From Treponema sp. (GTDB lineage: Bacteria > Spirochaetota > Spirochaetia > Treponematales > Breznakiellaceae): DNA of 23,287 bases. The notes under the pieces are model-generated. The model ran no database searches. It saw only the letters and a list, made by a program, of their open reading frames with translations, and was not told where the DNA came from. Shown one piece after another: positions 12,529 to 20,237 of the stretch. Position numbers and translations under genes: made by a program. The stretch is from positions 1-23,287 of the forward strand of contig JAIRUO010000198.1 of the NCBI GenBank assembly GCA_031254385.1, given 5' to 3'. Each line of letters starts with the position of its first letter. Positions within the stretch are counted from its first letter, which is position 1.

Positions 12529-15018
12529 TCAAAAGTCCAGTTCAATTTGGCCGGTATTTTGAAAATTTTTCTTATTAACGGAGAATATTTCCGTATCCCA
12601 GCCTGCGGCGGCAGCAATGGAGACAACAACAGGCAAAACCTGAGATTCGGCATAATGATCATAATCCAGGGGCGCATGGGGAAGGGCTGCCGGTTCCGGC
12701 CCGGAGACGGTCCAGACATATTCCACAGTTCCCCGGCGGTTTTTCCAACCCAGTGCGCGGGCGGCCTTTACCTGGGGCGGGGTTGATGAGGTATAGGTTT
12801 CCGGCGGACGTGCGAGCCTTTTTCGGTAGACCAGTTCCTTGTCAAGAAGTCCCTGCCGCAGTTCCTTGAGTATATTGGCAATATACGCCTTTAATTCATC
12901 TGGTCCACCTCCCCTAAAGACCTGTTCCAGAATTTCCAATTGAATGCGCCCAGCCAAGGCAGTGGAGTCGCTTCTTACCGCTTCCATGCCTTTGACTTCG
13001 GTGCTTAATTGGCCGGAAGAATCCAGTAGCCAGCCTCCGTAGCCCTTTGCCCTGCCACGGCTTTCTGTTTTTAGATTGCGGAGCGGCGGTATCATAAAAC
13101 GGCGGTAGGGCTTTTCAAAGCGCAGTTCTATACAGGATTCAAGGCCGTATTCTTTTTTGATGGTTTGGGAGAGGCAAAGGTTTAGCTCTTTTGTAAGGCT
13201 GTTCCCCCATTCGGTAAAATCTGCGTAAGATGCGTTATCCCCAAGTCCGGACTCCGCAAAAAGGGAATCAGTGTCCCCGTAAAGAACACGGCAGCCCTTT
13301 GCGTTGAACCAGTCTCTGGAAAGAAGCAGCCACTTCCTTGCAAAGGAGGTAATGGCCCCGACCAGCTCTGTCCTTCCGTAACGGCACGATGAAGTTCCCA
13401 AAACGCCGTAAAAACTGTTCATCAGTATCTTGTAAACATGGCTAGCCTCATTATCTCCTTTGGCAATGGCCTTGCGCCTTTCCTCAAAATAAGAAGCAAT
13501 AAGGCGCGGAAGTATCCCCGGTTCCCTGGAAAAGAGAGCCCCATTAGGCGCTTTGATCGCAGCCTCTGGTGTTTCTGCCTGGGTTCTGGCATTGGCCAGA
13601 GGGTCAATGTTAAAAGTCCTCATGATGGTGGGATAAAGGCTGCGAAAGTCAAATACCCCCACATTGTTGAATATACCCGGCATAGGCTCCAGCACGGTTC
13701 CTCCTGCCGCGCCTGAAACATCGCGTTCGGAATTTTCTGTCGGGGGTGCAATTTTTCTTTTGTAGAGTTCCAATCCGTAGACCCTTTCAAAACTCACAAC
13801 GCTGGTCCATGCCTTGTCAAGCGACACTCCCGTCAGGCAGGCCCGTTCCAGGGTAAGCCGGAAGAGCCCAGTCTTGTCCAGAATTTGCAGTACGAGCTCA
13901 GCATCGGTTTTACAGTATTCTCCAAATTTAACCGGATCTTCCCTGTACAGGCTTTCAAGCTCCCGGATTTTTTCGTCCCCTGAAGATGTGACAGTTTTGC
14001 TTACACCTAACACCGCCTGGGCCGCAGCCTCAAGGGTATAGCCGGGAAGTTTTCTCGGCCCTGACCTCATTATGCGCAGCGCGTCAATTACCTGTCTGCC
14101 AGGAACCAGCGCCACCGCCGAATAACGCCTTCCCATTTCATTGTCTGATGTCTCTTCTGCACCGCCGCCCGCGCCGGGGAAGTATTTTGCCTCTTCCTGC
14201 GAGCGTCCAAGCAGAAAAGGAATATGGTAAAACGCGCAGCGTTCCGCAAGACGCGGATAATCAAAATCCAGAAAATTCCACCCTGTCAGTATGTCCGCGT
14301 CAATTTCTGCCATGTCTCTAAGGAAGGCCCTCAGCATTTCTTTTTCATCATGATGAAAGATCAGCGTGTGCTGTCCTGTGTCTGGCGCGGCTAACGCTTC
14401 GGCTGTTTCCGGCAGCAGAACCCTGACCAGGCTGCGCCTATTTTGCACTTCATTCCATGCTGAAACAGAATGGCCTATCGCAAGAATAGTTCCATTTTTT
14501 ACATCCGTTTCTATATCTATGGAACAGATTTTTAGGGGAAAGCGGAGAGGCGAATATTCATCTGGGGCGGACAGTTCTGGGTCCTGAAAAACCAGGTTCA
14601 CAATACGTCCCTGTCTGGCCTTTCCGCTAATTTCTACAGGCCCGCGTAGACCTGAACTCATTAGGAATGTGTCCTGTATTTTCGTATCGCCGTCAGGACT
14701 CATTATCTTTGCTTCTTCAAGTATTTTTGCGGCGGTATTTCTATGAAAATAATTGCTGAATATCAATTCCAGAAGGTTTTCTTTTTTATCGAAAGATTCA
14801 ATATCGGTTTGGTGAATTTCATAATTAACAGAAGAGAGTATATTCTGGCAGCGTTCAAGGTCCTTTTGATATATCAAAAGCGAAGGCCGCCATCTGGTTT
14901 CGACAGCCGCAAATGACCTACCGTCCTCAAGGCGGCCCAGTATATAAAGCCTGGATTTGCGTGAGTCCGCATACGCGTGAACTATGAACCCCCGGAGGCA
15001 GAGCATTTCATCTTGCAC
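12529..15018 (-). CDS. polB: Family B DNA polymerase (Pol II-like)
   Basis: A replicative-fold polymerase with proofreading, as in E. coli Pol II (783 aa), which acts in repair and damage bypass. Motifs appear in order: exonuclease I DIET at 168-171, exonuclease II GWNFLDFDY at 246-254, exonuclease III YCKTDAEL at 368-375, polymerase A DFRSLYPTI at 457-465, polymerase B KILMNSFYGVLG at 530-541, and polymerase C YGDTDS at 580-585. All catalytic acids are present, so both activities should be intact. The N-terminal domain (1-160) is family-typical. Start is uncertain: GTG at 15018, or the ATG four codons later. TATACT (complement of 15027-15032) could be a -10, leaving almost no leader. The gene diverges from mtnA. 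Confidence 0.93.
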   Translation of the reverse strand: MQDEMLCLRGFIVHAYADSRKSRLYILGRLEDGRSFAAVETRWRPSLLIYQKDLERCQNILSSVNYEIHQTDIESFDKKENLLELIFSNYFHRNTAAKILEEAKIMSPDGDTKIQDTFLMSSGLRGPVEISGKARQGRIVNLVFQDPELSAPDEYSPLRFPLKICSIDIETDVKNGTILAIGHSVSAWNEVQNRRSLVRVLLPETAEALAAPDTGQHTLIFHHDEKEMLRAFLRDMAEIDADILTGWNFLDFDYPRLAERCAFYHIPFLLGRSQEEAKYFPGAGGGAEETSDNEMGRRYSAVALVPGRQVIDALRIMRSGPRKLPGYTLEAAAQAVLGVSKTVTSSGDEKIRELESLYREDPVKFGEYCKTDAELVLQILDKTGLFRLTLERACLTGVSLDKAWTSVVSFERVYGLELYKRKIAPPTENSERDVSGAAGGTVLEPMPGIFNNVGVFDFRSLYPTIMRTFNIDPLANARTQAETPEAAIKAPNGALFSREPGILPRLIASYFEERRKAIAKGDNEASHVYKILMNSFYGVLGTSSCRYGRTELVGAITSFARKWLLLSRDWFNAKGCRVLYGDTDSLFAESGLGDNASYADFTEWGNSLTKELNLCLSQTIKKEYGLESCIELRFEKPYRRFMIPPLRNLKTESRGRAKGYGGWLLDSSGQLSTEVKGMEAVRSDSTALAGRIQLEILEQVFRGGGPDELKAYIANILKELRQGLLDKELVYRKRLARPPETYTSSTPPQVKAARALGWKNRRGTVEYVWTVSGPEPAALPHAPLDYDHYAESQVLPVVVSIAAAAGWDTEIFSVNKKNFQNTGQIELDF

Positions 15019-15059
15019 AGGTAGATAGTATATTATTCATGAATCTTAGGTAACTATTG

Positions 15060-15089
15060 TTGAACACCATAAAATATATGGAGTATAAT
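15060..15089 (+). promoter_or_regulatory. Probable mtnA-mtnP promoter with a very short leader
   Basis: TATAAT at 15084-15089 is a perfect -10. TTGAAC at 15060-15065 is a partial -35 at 18 bp. The start would fall near 15096, about 5 nt before the mtnA ATG at 15101, which has no clear ribosome site. Confidence 0.5.
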
Positions 15090-15100
15090 AATCGCAGACC

Positions 15101-16231
15101 ATGAATGTTAATGGCTGTCATTATCGTACTATTTGGCTCAAGGAACCGGAACATAGGGCAGTGCAGATTATCAATCAACAAGTTCTTCCCTTTGCGTTTG
15201 AGATTCTTGATCTGCACACTGTGGAAGAGCTGTGCAAGGCCATAAAGGATATGTATGTCCGGGGCGCAGGACTTATCGGGGCTGCTGCGGCGTATGGCAT
15301 GTACCTTGCCGCCCTAAAAGCAGGGGAAAATTCTTTTGTCAAGGATTTAGCTGATGCAGGAGAGCTGCTGAAAAAAACTCGGCCTACTGCCAGTAATCTG
15401 GCATGGGCAGCGGACAGAATGGCTGGTTTGGAATATTCAGGAACAATGGAGCATAAAAGGGAAATGGCGCGGCTGGAAGCGGAAGCCATCGCGGATGAAG
15501 ATGCAGAGTATTGCAGACGCATAGGGCTCTACGGCCTTGAAATAATTAAAAAAATCTCTGAACAAAAACGCAGAACCGTAAACATCCTGACCCATTGCAA
15601 TGCCGGATGGCTTGCTTTTGTGGATTATGGTTCAGCCCTTTCTCCGGTTTACGCTGCCTTTGATCAGGGTATCGATGTTCATGTTTGGGTGGATGAAACT
15701 CGGCCCCGCAATCAGGGCGCGAGCCTTACAGCCTGGGAACTGGCACAGCACGGCATAAGCCATGATCTTATTTCGGATAACGCAGGCGGGCACATGATGC
15801 AGCACGGTCTTGTGGATATGGTAATCACCGGCGCAGATCGGGTTACCCGACAGGGAGACGCAGCTAATAAAATAGGAACTTACCTTAAGGCCCTGGCAGC
15901 CAGGGAAAATGATGTGCCTTTTTATGTCGCACTGCCTTCGTCGACTTTTGATTTTTCAATGCTGGACGGGGTAAAGGAAATTCCTATTGAAGAAAGGGAT
16001 TCCCAGGAGTTGCGATTTATCATGGGAAAAGCGTCGGATGGTTCAATTAAAAAAGTACAGATTTGCCCAGATTATACCCCCGCGAGAAATTGGGGGTTTG
16101 ATGTTACCCCTGCACGATTCATCAGCGGCTTGATAACCGAAAGAGGTGTCTGCGAAGCATCAGAAAAGGGTATTCATGACTTATTTCCCGAATGCGCTTC
16201 TGGAGTACTATACGATAAATACGGAGGATGA
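15101..16231 (+). CDS. mtnA: Methylthioribose-1-phosphate isomerase
   Basis: MtnA converts 5-methylthioribose 1-phosphate to the ribulose form in the methionine salvage pathway. This 376-aa protein has the eIF2B-like family fold. RGAGLIGAAAAYG near residue 50 is the N-terminal substrate loop; THCNAGW holds the catalytic Cys166; VDETRPRNQGASLTAWEL and DNAGGHMM are the central signature; and GADR holds the catalytic Asp246, followed by GDAANKIGTY. The family usually has HCNTG, so Ala for Thr after HCN is a small departure. mtnP begins 1 nt after the stop; the pair cleaves methylthioadenosine and isomerises the product. No further salvage genes (mtnK, mtnBCD) are in the window. Confidence 0.93.
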   Translation: MNVNGCHYRTIWLKEPEHRAVQIINQQVLPFAFEILDLHTVEELCKAIKDMYVRGAGLIGAAAAYGMYLAALKAGENSFVKDLADAGELLKKTRPTASNLAWAADRMAGLEYSGTMEHKREMARLEAEAIADEDAEYCRRIGLYGLEIIKKISEQKRRTVNILTHCNAGWLAFVDYGSALSPVYAAFDQGIDVHVWVDETRPRNQGASLTAWELAQHGISHDLISDNAGGHMMQHGLVDMVITGADRVTRQGDAANKIGTYLKALAARENDVPFYVALPSSTFDFSMLDGVKEIPIEERDSQELRFIMGKASDGSIKKVQICPDYTPARNWGFDVTPARFISGLITERGVCEASEKGIHDLFPECASGVLYDKYGG

Positions 16232-16232
16232 T

Positions 16233-16979
16233 ATGGCGATAATTGGAATAATCGGCGGGAGCGGACTGGACAATCCTGATATTTTCACCAATCCCAGAGA
16301 TGAAAAGATTAGCACCCCATACGGGGAACCTTCGTCGGCCTTAAAACACGGAACCATCGAAGGTGTTGAAGTTTTAATTCTTGCGCGTCACGGGCGGGAG
16401 CATACGATTCCACCAACCCAGGTGAATTACCGGGCAAATATTGCGGCACTCAAGGCCGCAGGATGTTCCCACATTGTTGCCACCACCGCAGTAGGTTCCT
16501 TAAGGGAAGAAATACGGCGGGGGGATCTTATTATAATCGATCAGTTCATTGATTTCACCAAACAGCGGAAAATGACATATAACGAATCCTTTGAACCCCA
16601 AAAACCCGTTCATTGCCCTATGGCTGATCCCTATGACAAAAGGCTCAGGAGAATCCTTATCGATGAATGTAAATTTTTAGGATACCCCTTCCACGATCAC
16701 GGCACGGTAGTAACTATTGAAGGTCCGCGCTTTTCCACCCGTGCGGAATCCCACATGTTCCGCACTCTGGGGGCAGATATCATTAATATGTCAATTGCCA
16801 CCGAGACTATTCTTGCAAACGAAACAGGCATTCCCTATGCGGCAGTGGCCATGAGTACAGACTACGATTCCTGGCGCAGCGACGAGGAACCGGTAAGTTG
16901 GGAAGCTGTCTTAAAGGTCTTTAATGAAAACGCCGCACGGGTAACGAGCTTGCTTAAAAGCGTCATTGGTAAAATATAG
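16233..16979 (+). CDS. mtnP: S-methyl-5'-thioadenosine phosphorylase
   Basis: MtnP splits methylthioadenosine with phosphate into adenine and methylthioribose 1-phosphate, the substrate of the MtnA encoded just upstream. The protein is 248 aa. GGSG at 8-11 and RHGREH at 52-57 bind phosphate, TTAVGSL at 84-90 is the base-pocket strand, IEGPRFSTRAES at 162-173 and NMS at 185-187 bind the ribose, and Asp210/Asp212 in DYDSW favour 6-amino purines, which separates it from ordinary purine nucleoside phosphorylases. The ATG at 16233 was chosen because GGAGG lies 5 nt before it and MAIIGIIGGSG is the family start; 29 more in-frame upstream codons overlap mtnA and do not fit. Confidence 0.93.
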   Translation: MAIIGIIGGSGLDNPDIFTNPRDEKISTPYGEPSSALKHGTIEGVEVLILARHGREHTIPPTQVNYRANIAALKAAGCSHIVATTAVGSLREEIRRGDLIIIDQFIDFTKQRKMTYNESFEPQKPVHCPMADPYDKRLRRILIDECKFLGYPFHDHGTVVTIEGPRFSTRAESHMFRTLGADIINMSIATETILANETGIPYAAVAMSTDYDSWRSDEEPVSWEAVLKVFNENAARVTSLLKSVIGKI

Positions 16980-17004
16980 GCCAGACATAAAATTTTATGA
17001 ATTT

Positions 17005-17958
17005 TCAACTTCGCTCCGTACCTACGGGCAAAAGCCCGAAGCGCCCCGCAATACGCTGGGCCGCCATTGCAAGGTAAACCCCGGCAAGCACCAGCGCTGC
17101 GCCTAGCAACTGGAGAGGCCGTAGTCGCTCGCCTAAAACCAAATATCCACCGATGGCGCTAATAACAGGAATAAAATTTATAAAGAGCGAAGTTGTCCCG
17201 ATTCCCAGGACTTCCAGAGACTGTGCGTAAAACCAGTAGCCAAGCGCGGAACAGAAAACGCCTAAAAAGATTATGTGCCCCCAGATCTCTATACCCGGCA
17301 TCATAAAATTCTGCATCTTCGAAACTTCATAAAAGGCAAAGGGCAAAAATCCTATAAAACCTGCTGCGGACTGCCAGAACACAATGAAGATACGACTGTG
17401 ACGCGCAAATAGTGGCGAGGTGAGGAAACAGTAGCATACCCAGCATACGCAGGCGCCGGCCATGTACAGATAACCCAGTGCGGTTCCAGAAAGCACGAAT
17501 GAAACTCCCGCTACCAGGGCAACGCCGGTAAGGGAAATTAAAGCACCCAAGCCGGGGAGTATTATTTTTTCTAGCACACGACCTCTCTCTTTTTGTCGGG
17601 AAATGATTCTTTCCCTTACTGTTTCTGCGACCATGGTTATTACCGGAATTGCGCCGGTAATAATCGAAGCCTCTGAAGCCGGAATCAGGAGAACGCCGTT
17701 GTTTTCAAAAAAGAAATAAAGAGTAACACCCGTTAGGCCCACGCAAGCAAGCAGGACCAGGTCCTTCCCGGAGGCTTTTTCTTTGGGAGCTATTTTTTTC
17801 TTGAGGAAAAAAAGGAAAATCAGAGCCAGGGTAAAGCGCAGCGCCCCCAGAGTCATAGGCGGGAAAACCGCCACGGCAATCTTTATAGAAATGAATGAGA
17901 AGCCCCAGAAAAGCATACAGGCTATAACTGCTGCCAGGGCCTTGGTACGGTTGGTCAT
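17005..17958 (-). CDS. EamA/DMT-superfamily transporter
   Basis: A 317-aa inner-membrane protein with about ten hydrophobic segments arranged as two EamA repeats (roughly 5-150 and 165-300). GFSFISIKIAV in the first repeat and PVISAIGGYLVLGERL in the second are the typical DMT signatures. Proteins of this family export or import small metabolites such as amino acids or nucleosides; substrate cannot be read from sequence. It lies 29 nt downstream of the thymidylate-synthase-like gene on the same strand, so the two are probably co-transcribed. No clear ribosome site precedes the ATG. The gene converges with mtnP, with a perfect AT palindrome (16986-16999) between them. Confidence 0.88.
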   Translation of the reverse strand: MTNRTKALAAVIACMLFWGFSFISIKIAVAVFPPMTLGALRFTLALIFLFFLKKKIAPKEKASGKDLVLLACVGLTGVTLYFFFENNGVLLIPASEASIITGAIPVITMVAETVRERIISRQKERGRVLEKIILPGLGALISLTGVALVAGVSFVLSGTALGYLYMAGACVCWVCYCFLTSPLFARHSRIFIVFWQSAAGFIGFLPFAFYEVSKMQNFMMPGIEIWGHIIFLGVFCSALGYWFYAQSLEVLGIGTTSLFINFIPVISAIGGYLVLGERLRPLQLLGAALVLAGVYLAMAAQRIAGRFGLLPVGTERS

Positions 17959-17987
17959 GCTATGATCGAGATCTAAGGAACCGATTG

Positions 17988-18731
17988 CTATCGGTTTCTT
18001 AGCTCCTCAACAAGCTTTTGTATGCCGGGGATTTCTGCTATCATCATTTCGTCCCAATCATCTTTGTAATTGTAGCAAAGGTCTTCAGCAGATTTTTCTT
18101 TAATGGCTTTGACGTAATTCTGCAAAAGCTGGAAGTCTTTTTCGTAGCAGTGCATGGAGTTGGCCCTGTGGGTGTAAGTTCCCACTGCCACGCCTAGTTC
18201 GGCGGCGACTTTTTCCTGTAGCATAATGAGGCCGAAGGCATTAAAGAAGAACGCCTCGGGCAGATCGTTTGATCTAAAAAAGATCATGCAATCGAGTTTG
18301 TTATCGCGGATAAAGTATTGAATGGACTGCATGCAGGCCGGGTCTTTGTTGCAGCTGTCAACTTCATTATCCCTTATGGAAATGACCGCCCTGCGGCTTT
18401 CCCTGTTGCGCCTGAGTTCAGTGATTACAAAGGGCATATATTTTGAAAAACGGTCATGGTAGGTGTAATCCCAGCCCGCATTAATTTTGAAGTCGAGAAT
18501 GCCGTCCACCAGTTCCATTACATAGCGCTGGAGATCATAAGCGCCCCCGATTATCAGCTTTGAAATCCGCGGCTCCGCTATCGGCTCTTCTATGTGAACA
18601 GTCATGGCACATTCTTTCTGCCGCTGGTTCCAGTCGGAACAGTCCAGGATACTGCCCCTGGTTTCCAGTTCCGTAAGCGCCTTATGGTAGGCTTCTGTGA
18701 GGTTGCGCCCCTGTACAAAAATTTCCTGCAT
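17988..18731 (-). CDS. Thymidylate-synthase-fold enzyme, divergent
   Basis: Thymidylate synthase methylates dUMP to dTMP with methylene-tetrahydrofolate. This 247-aa protein shares the active-site layout: Arg113-Arg114 (SRR), Cys133 (DPAC), Arg153-Ser154-Asn155-Asp156, Asn164, His194 and Tyr196. Each sits exactly 13 positions before its E. coli ThyA counterpart (Arg126, Cys146, Arg166, Asp169, Asn177, His207, Tyr209), so spacing is preserved throughout. Asn at 164 favours uracil over cytosine, since dCMP hydroxymethylases carry Asp there. Differences: the nucleophile context is PAC followed by Met, not PPCH, and the usual hydrophobic C-terminal lid is absent (it ends ELRNR). It could be an archaeal-type synthase or a dUMP-modifying relative. 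AAGGA precedes the ATG by 6-7 nt. Confidence 0.8.
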   Translation of the reverse strand: MQEIFVQGRNLTEAYHKALTELETRGSILDCSDWNQRQKECAMTVHIEEPIAEPRISKLIIGGAYDLQRYVMELVDGILDFKINAGWDYTYHDRFSKYMPFVITELRRNRESRRAVISIRDNEVDSCNKDPACMQSIQYFIRDNKLDCMIFFRSNDLPEAFFFNAFGLIMLQEKVAAELGVAVGTYTHRANSMHCYEKDFQLLQNYVKAIKEKSAEDLCYNYKDDWDEMMIAEIPGIQKLVEELRNR

Positions 18732-18759
18732 GGTTTGTTCCTTAATTATATATGAAGAT

Positions 18760-18796
18760 TAGGGAATGGGGAATAGGGAGTGGGGAGTAGGGAATT
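18760..18796 (+). repeat. G-rich heptamer-like repeat tract, site C
   Basis: Units of GGGAATA/GGGAGTA type (TAGGGAATGGGGAATAGGG then AGTGGGGAGTAGGG) in the divergent region between the thymidylate-synthase-like gene and the ferredoxin gene. It is closely similar to site B at 12491-12527 and less so to site A. Confidence 0.7.
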
Positions 18797-18804
18797 ATTA
18801 GCTC

Positions 18805-18834
18805 TTCACTAAGTCTTCATGTTTTTAGTATAAT
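18805..18834 (+). promoter_or_regulatory. Probable promoter of the 2-oxoacid:ferredoxin oxidoreductase operon
   Basis: A perfect TATAAT at 18829-18834 with a 4/6 -35 match TTCACT at 18805-18810, 18 bp apart. The start would be near 18841, just before the AGAGGT ribosome site and the ferredoxin ATG at 18852. Confidence 0.55.
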
Positions 18835-18851
18835 TATTTTTAGAGGTATCA

Positions 18852-19076
18852 ATGGCTAAAAAAGGAAAAGTGGTAATTGACAGGGATTTGTGCAAAGGGT
18901 GTTACTTGTGCATACGGGCCTGTCCGGTTAAGGTCTTGGATAAGGATAAGGAACCCAATTCCACAGGAACTTATCCCGTAATACCGGGGGCGGATAAAGA
19001 CAAGTGTATAGCCTGCGGTAATTGTTATGAAGTGTGCGCGGATGTATGCATCGATATATTTGAGCTTGGCGCGTGA
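18852..19076 (+). CDS. 2-oxoacid:ferredoxin oxidoreductase, ferredoxin-like delta subunit
   Basis: A 74-aa protein with two [4Fe-4S] binding motifs: Cys14, 17, 20 and 24 (CxxCxxCxxxCP) and Cys52, 55, 58 and 62, the second lacking the usual Pro and followed by an extra Cys66. It passes electrons from the thiamine-diphosphate centre of the complex to external ferredoxin. It is the first of four genes in the order delta, alpha, beta, gamma, a common Vor/Kor arrangement; the alpha gene starts 6 nt after its stop. AGAGGT precedes the ATG. Confidence 0.9.
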   Translation: MAKKGKVVIDRDLCKGCYLCIRACPVKVLDKDKEPNSTGTYPVIPGADKDKCIACGNCYEVCADVCIDIFELGA

Positions 19077-19082
19077 GGTTGT

Positions 19083-20237
19083 ATGAATACTGAAAAAGTT
19101 TTGATGAAAGGAAACGATGCCATTGCCGAGGGAGCAATCCGAGCAGGCTGTCAGGCGTATTTTGGCTATCCCATTACTCCGCAGAACGAAATTATAGCGT
19201 ATATGGCCCAGCACATGATTGCAAAGGGCAGGGTTTTTATCCAGGCGGAAAGCGAAGTCGCGGCCATCAACATGGTTTACGGCGCTTCCTGCGCCGGAGC
19301 GCGGGCTATGACCAGTTCTTCCAGTCCGGGAATCAGCCTTAAACAGGAAGGGATTTCTTACGCAGCGGGCGCGGATGTGCCCTGCGTTATCGTAAATGTT
19401 TCGCGGGGAGGCCCAGGGCTGGGTTCCATTGCGCCCGCGCAAAGCGACTATTTCCAGGCAACCAGAGGAGGCGGACACGGAGATTACTACAACATAGTCC
19501 TGGCACCCAAAAATGTTCAGGAGTGCGCTGACCTTACTTATCTGGCTTTTGATCTAGCGGATCAGTACCGTATGCCTGTCATGGTTCTTATAGACGGAAT
19601 GATAGGCCAGTTAATGGAAGGATTGGTGCTGCCGCGTGAAAAGACCATGGAAGAGCTGCCCAAACGATCCTGGACAGTGGGCCGGATGACTGAGACTGGT
19701 AGAGCTTCCAGGCATATCACTTCTATCCACCTGGTTCCTAGTGAACTGGAAGCGAAAACCAAAGCAAGGTTTGAACGCTACGAAGCTATCAAAAAGGCGG
19801 AAGTCCGTTTTGAAGCCTCCGGTTGCAAAGATGCGGATATTATACTTACCGCTTACGGGACATCTGCCAGGGTTTGCCAAGAGGCACAAAAGCTCGCCGC
19901 AAAGGAAAATATTAAGGTGGGGTTTTTTAGGCCCATAACGCTCTGGCCCTTTCCTCATGAGGAATTGGGACGCATTGCTTTAGGCAGCATGGATGCTGCT
20001 GTAACTAATGCTTTAGCTGACGAACGCACAGCGTTCGTCCAAGCAGAAAATCCGCAAGGACGCGGATTTTCTGCACCCGTTCTGTGCGTGGAAATGAGCC
20101 ACGGCCAAATGGTGGAGGATGTGCGCCTTTCGGTTTTGGGTACTGTGCCGGTTCATCTTTTGGGCCATTCCGGAGGGGTAATCCCGACCGAGGAAGAGGT
20201 CTTTGCAGAGATCAGGAAAATATTGGGGAAAATATGA
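19083..20237 (+). CDS. vorB: 2-oxoacid:ferredoxin oxidoreductase alpha subunit (VorB-type)
   Basis: The alpha subunit of an oxygen-sensitive enzyme that oxidatively decarboxylates branched-chain 2-oxoacids (or 2-oxoglutarate in Kor relatives) to acyl-CoA. GYPITPQNEI at 28-37, the SSSSPGISLKQEGI segment near 79-92, RGGPGLG and the C-terminal VEMSHGQMVEDVR at 336-348 are VorB/KorA signatures. At 384 aa it is about 25-30 residues longer than the members I recall; the surplus lies at about 303-332, just before VEMSHGQ, and is encoded by a run of perfect DNA palindromes (19984-20074). The reading frame stays open, so the enzyme may still work, as this is a surface turn before the last strand. The stop overlaps the beta-subunit ATG (ATGA). 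Confidence 0.88.
   Translation: MNTEKVLMKGNDAIAEGAIRAGCQAYFGYPITPQNEIIAYMAQHMIAKGRVFIQAESEVAAINMVYGASCAGARAMTSSSSPGISLKQEGISYAAGADVPCVIVNVSRGGPGLGSIAPAQSDYFQATRGGGHGDYYNIVLAPKNVQECADLTYLAFDLADQYRMPVMVLIDGMIGQLMEGLVLPREKTMEELPKRSWTVGRMTETGRASRHITSIHLVPSELEAKTKARFERYEAIKKAEVRFEASGCKDADIILTAYGTSARVCQEAQKLAAKENIKVGFFRPITLWPFPHEELGRIALGSMDAAVTNALADERTAFVQAENPQGRGFSAPVLCVEMSHGQMVEDVRLSVLGTVPVHLLGHSGGVIPTEEEVFAEIRKILGKI
19984..20074. repeat. Cluster of perfect palindromes inside the vorB coding region
   Basis: Three inverted repeats in a row: GCAGCA/TGCTGC (19984-19989 with 19994-19999, loop TGGA); GACGAACGC/GCGTTCGTC (9 bp, 20019-20027 with 20031-20039, loop ACA); GCAGAAAATCCGC/GCGGATTTTCTGC (13 bp, 20043-20055 with 20062-20074, loop AAGGAC). 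All are without mismatch and lie where the protein seems to carry extra residues. This recalls the in-frame palindromic elements of Rickettsia, though no relation is claimed. Confidence 0.8.

Noticed and set aside
16146..16232. Longer mtnP start inside mtnA
   Set aside because: It would overlap mtnA by 86 bp; the ATG at 16233 has GGAGG and matches the family N-terminus.
16986..16999. Perfect AT palindrome between mtnP and the transporter
   Set aside because: It has no G-C stem or T run to act as a terminator and such AT palindromes are common by chance.
18849..19478. 209-aa antisense ORF across the ferredoxin and vorB genes
   Set aside because: It is the reverse of two well-supported genes and has no family-like features.
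20084..20233. Longer beta-subunit start inside vorB
   Set aside because: The extra residues are out-of-frame vorB sequence; the ATGA overlap at 20234-20237 is the usual junction.
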